Positions 33,916 through 35,869 of a stretch of DNA of 35,869 bases are shown here, one piece after another. The position numbers and the translations under genes are program-made. The stretch is from Candidatus Nyctobacter psychrophilus (GTDB taxonomy: Bacteria > Vulcanimicrobiota > Vulcanimicrobiia > Vulcanimicrobiales > Vulcanimicrobiaceae), in NCBI GenBank assembly GCA_014305025.1, contig JACRTY010000024.1, positions 1 to 35,869 of the forward strand, in the 5' to 3' direction. Below the pieces are notes generated by a model. That model was not told where the DNA came from. It saw only the letters and a program-made list of their open reading frames with translations, and did no database searches. The first letter of the stretch is position 1. Each line of letters begins with the position of its first letter.

Positions 33916-34190
33916 GACAGCCAGTCGGCCGGTTCGTCGCGCCGTTCCTCGAGGGTCTCGTAGAGCGGCACGTCCCGCAGACCGGGGACGATCTTTCCCG
34001 GCACGAGCAACACGCGCACGGTTACGAACTTGCGCGCGTAGTGTAACTCGATCACGTCGCCCACCTTGACGTCGTACCCGGGCTTGAGCGCCTTCCCGTC
34101 CTTAGCGATGCGCCCATTGACCAGCGCCTCGTGAGCTTCGCTCCGCCGTTTGGCGAGGCGCGAGACTTTGAGAAACTTATCGATCCGCAA
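33912..34190 (-). CDS. rqcP: S4-domain RNA-binding protein, RqcP (YabO)-like
   Basis: A 92-residue S4-domain protein. The S4 fold is clear: [60 protein letters not shown]. The opening block is very close in pattern to YabO/RqcP of Bacillus, which binds the 50S subunit during ribosome-associated quality control. It overlaps whiA by four bases and the hotdog gene by 14. In Bacillus yabO lies beside yabN, a MazG, so the neighbourhood here supports the assignment. Confidence 0.82.
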   Translation of the reverse strand: MRIDKFLKVSRLAKRRSEAHEALVNGRIAKDGKALKPGYDVKVGDVIELHYARKFVTVRVLLVPGKIVPGLRDVPLYETLEERRDEPADWLS

Positions 34191-34584
34191 GGCGAACGAC
34201 GACGCACGTTCCGCTGGCGCGGCACACGACGACGGGCTCGGGCAGGACTTCGGCGGCGCTCGGTGTGCGATCGGGACGGCCCGCGATCACTTTGCGGGCT
34301 TCGAACGCCATGCCGCGCGAACGGTTGCCGCGCCGCACGATGCGGCCTCGCGCTTCGATGTAATCGCCGGCATGCACGGGCGCCAGAAACTCGACGCGCT
34401 CGTAGCCGGCAAACAACCCTTCGTCACCGGATTCGCGAATGCACAGTTCGGTGGCGACGTCGCCAAACAGTGCCAGCAGCCGGGCGCCGTCGACCAAGTC
34501 GCCGCCGTAATGCGCGTCGTGCGCGCTCATCCGCAGCCGAATCAACGCCGAATCTTCGCCCAGACCGACATCGTCGAGGTTCAT
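34177..34584 (-). CDS. Hotdog-fold protein like 3-aminobutyryl-CoA ammonia-lyase
   Basis: A 135-residue hotdog protein, with the ATG at 34584 overlapping the mazG stop; the longer open frame lies inside mazG and is rejected. It reads [60 protein letters not shown]. Conserved [11 protein letters not shown] and FLAPVxAGD motifs match Kal, the 3-aminobutyryl-CoA ammonia-lyase of lysine fermentation. No other lysine-fermentation gene is in the window, so the substrate may differ; a thioesterase-like or CoA-binding clean-up role fits the operon better. The fold is certain, the reaction is not. Confidence 0.75.
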   Translation of the reverse strand: MNLDDVGLGEDSALIRLRMSAHDAHYGGDLVDGARLLALFGDVATELCIRESGDEGLFAGYERVEFLAPVHAGDYIEARGRIVRRGNRSRGMAFEARKVIAGRPDRTPSAAEVLPEPVVVCRASGTCVVVRLADR

Positions 34585-35762
34585 GCCGCCTGCGCTTTGG
34601 CCAGTTGCCAGAGTTCTTCGAGTTCGTCGAGGCTCAAGTCGCCGAGCGAGCGTCCAGCGGTCTCGGCGCGCCGCTCCATGTACCGAAAACGGCGGTCGAA
34701 CTTCGCGTTGGCGTCGCGCATTGCGCCCTCGGCGTCGATCCCGAGAGCGCGCGCGTAATTGACGAGCGTGAACAGCACGTCGCCCAGCTCTTCGCGGACC
34801 GCACGCGTATCGTTCTCGCGCCGCGCCGTTTCCAGTTCCGCCAGTTCCTCCGCGAGTTTGCCGCGCACGCCGTCGTGGCTCGGCCAATCAAAGCCGACGC
34901 GGGCCGCTTTGTCCTGCATTTTCTGACCGCGTTGGAGCGCGCCTAGTCCCAGAGGAATGCCGTCGAGCCGGCTGCGGCGCTTTTGAGCCGAGGGCTCGAG
35001 CGCTTTGAGCTGCTCCCAGTTCCGCCACACCTCCGCGACGCCGCTGACGGCTTGATCGCCGAAGACGTGCGGATGGCGGCGGATCATTTTGTTGGAGAGG
35101 CCGTCGATCACGTCGGCGATGGAAAATTTGCCGCGTTCGGTGGCAAGCTGCGCGTGGAAGACGATCTGCAACAAAAGATCGCCGAGTTCTTCGCACAGTT
35201 CCGCGTCAGCGTGCGTTTCGATTGCATCGGCGACTTCGTACGTTTCTTCGATCAGATACGGGACGAGCGTGGCATGCGTCTGTTCGCGATCCCAGGGGCA
35301 GGTGCGGCGCAAGCGCGCCATCACTTCGACCAGATCCGGCCAGGTATAGTGCGCCGACGCCGGTGGCAGGGGAATGAGCGGCATCGCGATGGCGGCGGCG
35401 AGCGTGGCGCGCGACATGCCGGGAACCAGTTCCGTCCGTGCCCCGGCGCGCTCGAGTTCCCGCAGCAGCAGCGGTAAGCCGGGAAAGTCGGACAGCGGGT
35501 TGCCCAGCACGCCGAGCGCGAGGTCGCGACCGTCGAGCGCGCGCACGAAGGCATCGATCGCGTCGCGCGAGCCGCGCACGAACAGCGCCGGCTCGGTGAT
35601 CCCGTCGCGCACGATCTCGACGCCTTCGCTTTCGAGAAACAGCACGAGTTCGGGTGGCGCAAGTAAGGTGACCGCGCGCCCGGCAGCGCGCAACGCTTCG
35701 AGGCTGCCGAGCGTGATCAGGTCGGCGTCGCCGGGCCCGAGTCCGACGATCCGCACCATCAT
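34581..35762 (-). CDS. mazG: MazG nucleotide pyrophosphohydrolase with N-terminal tetrapyrrole-methylase-like domain
   Basis: Hydrolyses NTPs to NMPs, cleaning non-canonical nucleotides. Using the ATG at 35762 (another at 35759), with GGGGA upstream, it has 393 residues. The N-terminal 150 residues are methylase-like ([20 protein letters not shown]), as in YabN of Bacillus. The MazG domain follows: [20 protein letters not shown], then [11 protein letters not shown] and [19 protein letters not shown] with the EExxE...ExxD metal ligands. A second MazG-type helical set is at the C-terminus ([25 protein letters not shown]). First gene of the long leftward operon. It has YabN-type architecture. 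Confidence 0.93.
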   Translation of the reverse strand: MMVRIVGLGPGDADLITLGSLEALRAAGRAVTLLAPPELVLFLESEGVEIVRDGITEPALFVRGSRDAIDAFVRALDGRDLALGVLGNPLSDFPGLPLLLRELERAGARTELVPGMSRATLAAAIAMPLIPLPPASAHYTWPDLVEVMARLRRTCPWDREQTHATLVPYLIEETYEVADAIETHADAELCEELGDLLLQIVFHAQLATERGKFSIADVIDGLSNKMIRRHPHVFGDQAVSGVAEVWRNWEQLKALEPSAQKRRSRLDGIPLGLGALQRGQKMQDKAARVGFDWPSHDGVRGKLAEELAELETARRENDTRAVREELGDVLFTLVNYARALGIDAEGAMRDANAKFDRRFRYMERRAETAGRSLGDLSLDELEELWQLAKAQAA

Positions 35763-35781
35763 GAAAAAGTTCCCCAAAGGC

Positions 35782-35820
35782 GGCGCACCTCCGAGACTTT
35801 CGCACTCGGAGACCGGCGCC
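35782..35820. promoter_or_regulatory. Inverted repeat between mazG and a rightward gene
   Basis: CTCCGAG (35789-35795) and CTCGGAG (35805-35811) form a 7-bp stem with a 9-base loop; GGCGC (35782-35786) and GCGCC (35816-35820) can extend it across an internal loop. It lies in the short region upstream of mazG. It may be an operator or a 5' leader hairpin. From about 35829/35837 a rightward frame (ATG or GTG, then AALGALAGLA) could be the start of a gene cut by the window end. Confidence 0.3.
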
Positions 35821-35869
35821 TATCGGTTATGGAGAGGTGGCGGCGCTCGGCGCGCTCGCGGGGCTGGCG

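Noticed and set aside
34177..34584. Evidence for lysine fermentation in this organism
   Set aside because: Only one homologue of the pathway is seen and its operon is housekeeping; one gene does not make a pathway.
1..35869. CRISPR array, rRNA genes, prophage or conjugative module
   Set aside because: No regularly spaced repeats, no rRNA-like stretch, and no integrase, capsid or relaxase motif was found on either strand.

Overview
This is a GC-rich, gene-dense bacterial chromosome segment. The combination of FlgF/FlgG-type rod proteins with a FliA-type sigma factor, a DUF5693 protein next to CsaB (the enzyme that pyruvylates the cell-wall polymer holding S-layer proteins), a WhiA homologue in the same operon as glycolysis, and paired Vps10/BNR repeat proteins suggests a deep-branching Terrabacteria-type lineage. 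Candidatus Eremiobacterota (WPS-2), or a relative such as Armatimonadota, is my best guess. That is inference from gene content; there is no rRNA here to settle it.

Layout. Positions 1-2750 are a scrap zone: the 3' tip of an IS256-type transposase, a secreted protein with a TTG start, an IS1380 transposase remnant, a frameshifted AAA-ATPase remnant and an IS5 transposase with a nonsense codon. Positions 2757-4383 hold an intact HipBA-type toxin-antitoxin pair with a palindromic operator over the antitoxin start codon. Positions 4573-7304 are single accessory genes (lipase-like esterase, cupin, Uma2 nuclease, a secreted protein). A tRNA-Val(TAC) at 7442-7514 converges on, and overlaps, the first of two large secreted beta-propeller proteins (7505-13658). 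Positions 13735-17707 read rightward: an enoyl-CoA hydratase-like protein, then DUF5693 and csaB. Next is a decayed second HipBA module (17966-18776), then a rightward block with ileS, a methyltransferase, two rod genes, a small FlgJ-like rod-binding candidate and a sigma-28 gene.

Positions 25122-28458 hold a large STAND-type regulator whose winged-helix and BTAD (SARP) domains are at the C-terminus, followed by a small LuxR-type regulator. Between them is a pair of heptamer direct repeats with an 11-bp period, 8 bp from a -10-like hexamer. This is the textbook geometry of a SARP binding site, and I consider it the most interesting regulatory signal in the window.

Positions 35762-28450 read leftward as one tightly packed operon: mazG, a hotdog enzyme like 3-aminobutyryl-CoA ammonia-lyase, an RqcP-like S4 protein, whiA, then gap, pgk, tpiA and gpmI. 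Neighbouring genes overlap or lie a few bases apart, apart from 40 nt before gap. It joins NTP clean-up, ribosome rescue and a WhiA regulator to lower glycolysis. The pgk gene carries an apparent deletion/frameshift near its N-terminus that removes a conserved substrate-binding segment; this may be a real lesion or an assembly error.
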